Of a DNA stretch of 64,000 bases, positions 63,223 to 64,000 are shown in pieces. The position numbers and the translations under genes were made by a program. This DNA is from Acidiphilium sp. C61 (GTDB lineage Bacteria; Pseudomonadota; Alphaproteobacteria; Acetobacterales; Acetobacteraceae), in NCBI RefSeq assembly GCF_902712915.1, contig NZ_CACTIA010000005.1, forward strand, positions 2,070,001 through 2,134,000. The letters run 5' to 3'. The notes below the pieces were generated by a model. It saw only the letters and a list, made by a program, of their open reading frames with translations. It searched no databases and was not told the DNA's origin. Every line of letters starts with the position of its first letter. The stretch's first letter is position 1.

Positions 63223-64000
63223 ATGAAACGATCCAATCAATATCTGTTCATGGGCCTGATCGGCCTCGCGGTGGCGATCGCCGCGACGCAGCCGGCCCTC
63301 GCCGACGCGAAGAACGCCGTGGGCTTTCCGGTTCACGCGCCGCGGCCGTGGGAGTGGTGGTTCCAGCCGGCGGCCAGCCCGATCCAGAAGAATATCGACT
63401 GGCTGATGCAGTTCGTGCTCTGGCTCATGGCGGGCGTGGTCGGGCTGGTCGGCCTGCTGCTGGGGATCGTGATCGTGCGGTTCCGTGCCTCCAAGAACCC
63501 GGTGGCCTCGACGACGACGCACAACACGCTGATCGAGGTGGTCTGGACGGTGGTGCCGGCGCTGCTGCTGATCGTGATCTTCGTGCCCTCGCTCAACCTG
63601 ATCTACGAGCAGTCGAACTACAAGCATTCCTACATGACCGTGAAGGTGACCGGTCACCAGTGGTACTGGGAATACGACTACCCCACCGCCAAGGGGGTCG
63701 ATTTCACCTCGTATCCGGTGCCGGACAACCAGATCAAGCCGGGGCAGATCGCGCGGCTCTCGGTCGATCATCCGCTGGTGGTGCCGGCGAACAAGAAGAT
63801 CGTGTTCAAGATCACCAGCTCCGACGTGCTGCACTCGTTCTTCATCCCCTCGCTCGGCGTCCAGCGCTATGCGATTCCGGGGCAGTACTGGAAGCAGTGG
63901 ACGCAGATCGACGCGCCGGGTGTATATTATGGAGAATGTAACCAGATCTGTGGCATGAACCACGATAACATGCCGATCGAGATCGTTGCGTTGCCGATGA
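63223..64000 (+). CDS. coxB: Cytochrome c oxidase subunit II, N-terminal part (cut by window edge)
   Basis: The first ~259 residues are visible from ATG 63223 (GGCGGAG upstream). Signal peptide (YLFMGLIGLAVAIAATQPALA), two membrane segments (IDWLMQFVLWLMAGVVGLVGL; LIEVVWTVVPALLLIVIFVP), then the periplasmic copper domain with GHQWYWEYDYP, DVLHSFFIPSLGVQ and the CuA ligands in YYGECNQICGMNHDNMPI. It accepts electrons from cytochrome c in the aa3-type terminal oxidase. Subunit I should follow beyond the edge. Confidence 0.96.
   Translation, partial: MKRSNQYLFMGLIGLAVAIAATQPALADAKNAVGFPVHAPRPWEWWFQPAASPIQKNIDWLMQFVLWLMAGVVGLVGLLLGIVIVRFRASKNPVASTTTHNTLIEVVWTVVPALLLIVIFVPSLNLIYEQSNYKHSYMTVKVTGHQWYWEYDYPTAKGVDFTSYPVPDNQIKPGQIARLSVDHPLVVPANKKIVFKITSSDVLHSFFIPSLGVQRYAIPGQYWKQWTQIDAPGVYYGECNQICGMNHDNMPIEIVALPM

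Overview
The window is a GC-rich (about 70% by eye) chromosomal segment from an alphaproteobacterium, most likely an Acetobacteraceae member close to Acidiphilium. The reasons are a GcrA cell-cycle regulator, an aa3-type coxB start, a type III ornithine decarboxylase with SpeD/SpeE, bacterial glyQ/glyS, ppdK, and a small hypothetical family that I associate with acetic-acid-group bacteria. The species assignment is an inference. No rRNA, tRNA, CRISPR array, integrase or transposase gene was found.

Layout. 1-2105: an aldehyde dehydrogenase (cut by the edge) and a GMC oxidoreductase. 2254-3598: two overlapping unknown genes. 3663-14588: a self-contained polyol-type PTS locus. It holds acoA-acoB-acoC and an HPr-Enzyme I fusion in one operon, a SorC regulator, a DRL (DXR-II)-type oxidoreductase, and a divergent gutM-srlA-srlE-srlB operon that ends in a terminator. 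14728-17821: a GT61 glycosyltransferase, a degenerate GT61-like partner and a methyltransferase. 17854-24578: a lone molybdopterin hydroxylase subunit, an IlvD/Edd dehydratase, and metE behind a cobalamin riboswitch. 25037-27152: OsmC, an IclR regulator and a small gene with an SOS-box-like site. 27466-31477: thrS and two glycosyltransferases. 31536-36677: a hydrolase, speD, speE, accA, isovaleryl-CoA dehydrogenase and a small membrane protein. 36745-42473: glyQ, glyS, ppdK. 43069-49376: a large multidomain glycosyltransferase, an exported protein, a dienelactone hydrolase and ornithine decarboxylase. 49678-57172: a two-component pair, an MFS transporter and a complete molybdenum hydroxylase trimer. 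57418-64000: nitronate monooxygenase-like protein, queC, a MoeB/ThiF protein, an SH3 protein, gcrA, a PmtA-like methyltransferase and the start of coxB.

The most notable system is the PTS locus. HPr-EI, SrlB, SrlE and SrlA form a full phosphorelay that would import and phosphorylate a polyol. No sorbitol-6-phosphate dehydrogenase is present. Instead there is an oxidoreductase of the family that interconverts DXP and 2-C-methylerythritol 4-phosphate, together with an acetoin-dehydrogenase-like TPP complex. DXP is an acyloin like acetoin, so the cluster reads as a possible catabolic route: branched or deoxy polyol to polyol-phosphate to DXP-like ketose to acetyl-CoA plus triose phosphate. This is a hypothesis. 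ACAAATAT/ACAAATGT half-sites at the aco, sorC and gut promoters, plus a palindrome inside acoA, suggest one SorC regulon.

A second theme is intergenic repeats. A family of palindromic doublets (AGAGCATC...GATGCTCT) occurs at five places and supplies the TAG stop codon of two genes. Six unrelated tandem arrays fill gaps between genes. In three of them (accA, ppdK, nitronate monooxygenase) the repeat unit contains the stop codon, and for accA and ppdK the last codons, of the neighbouring gene.
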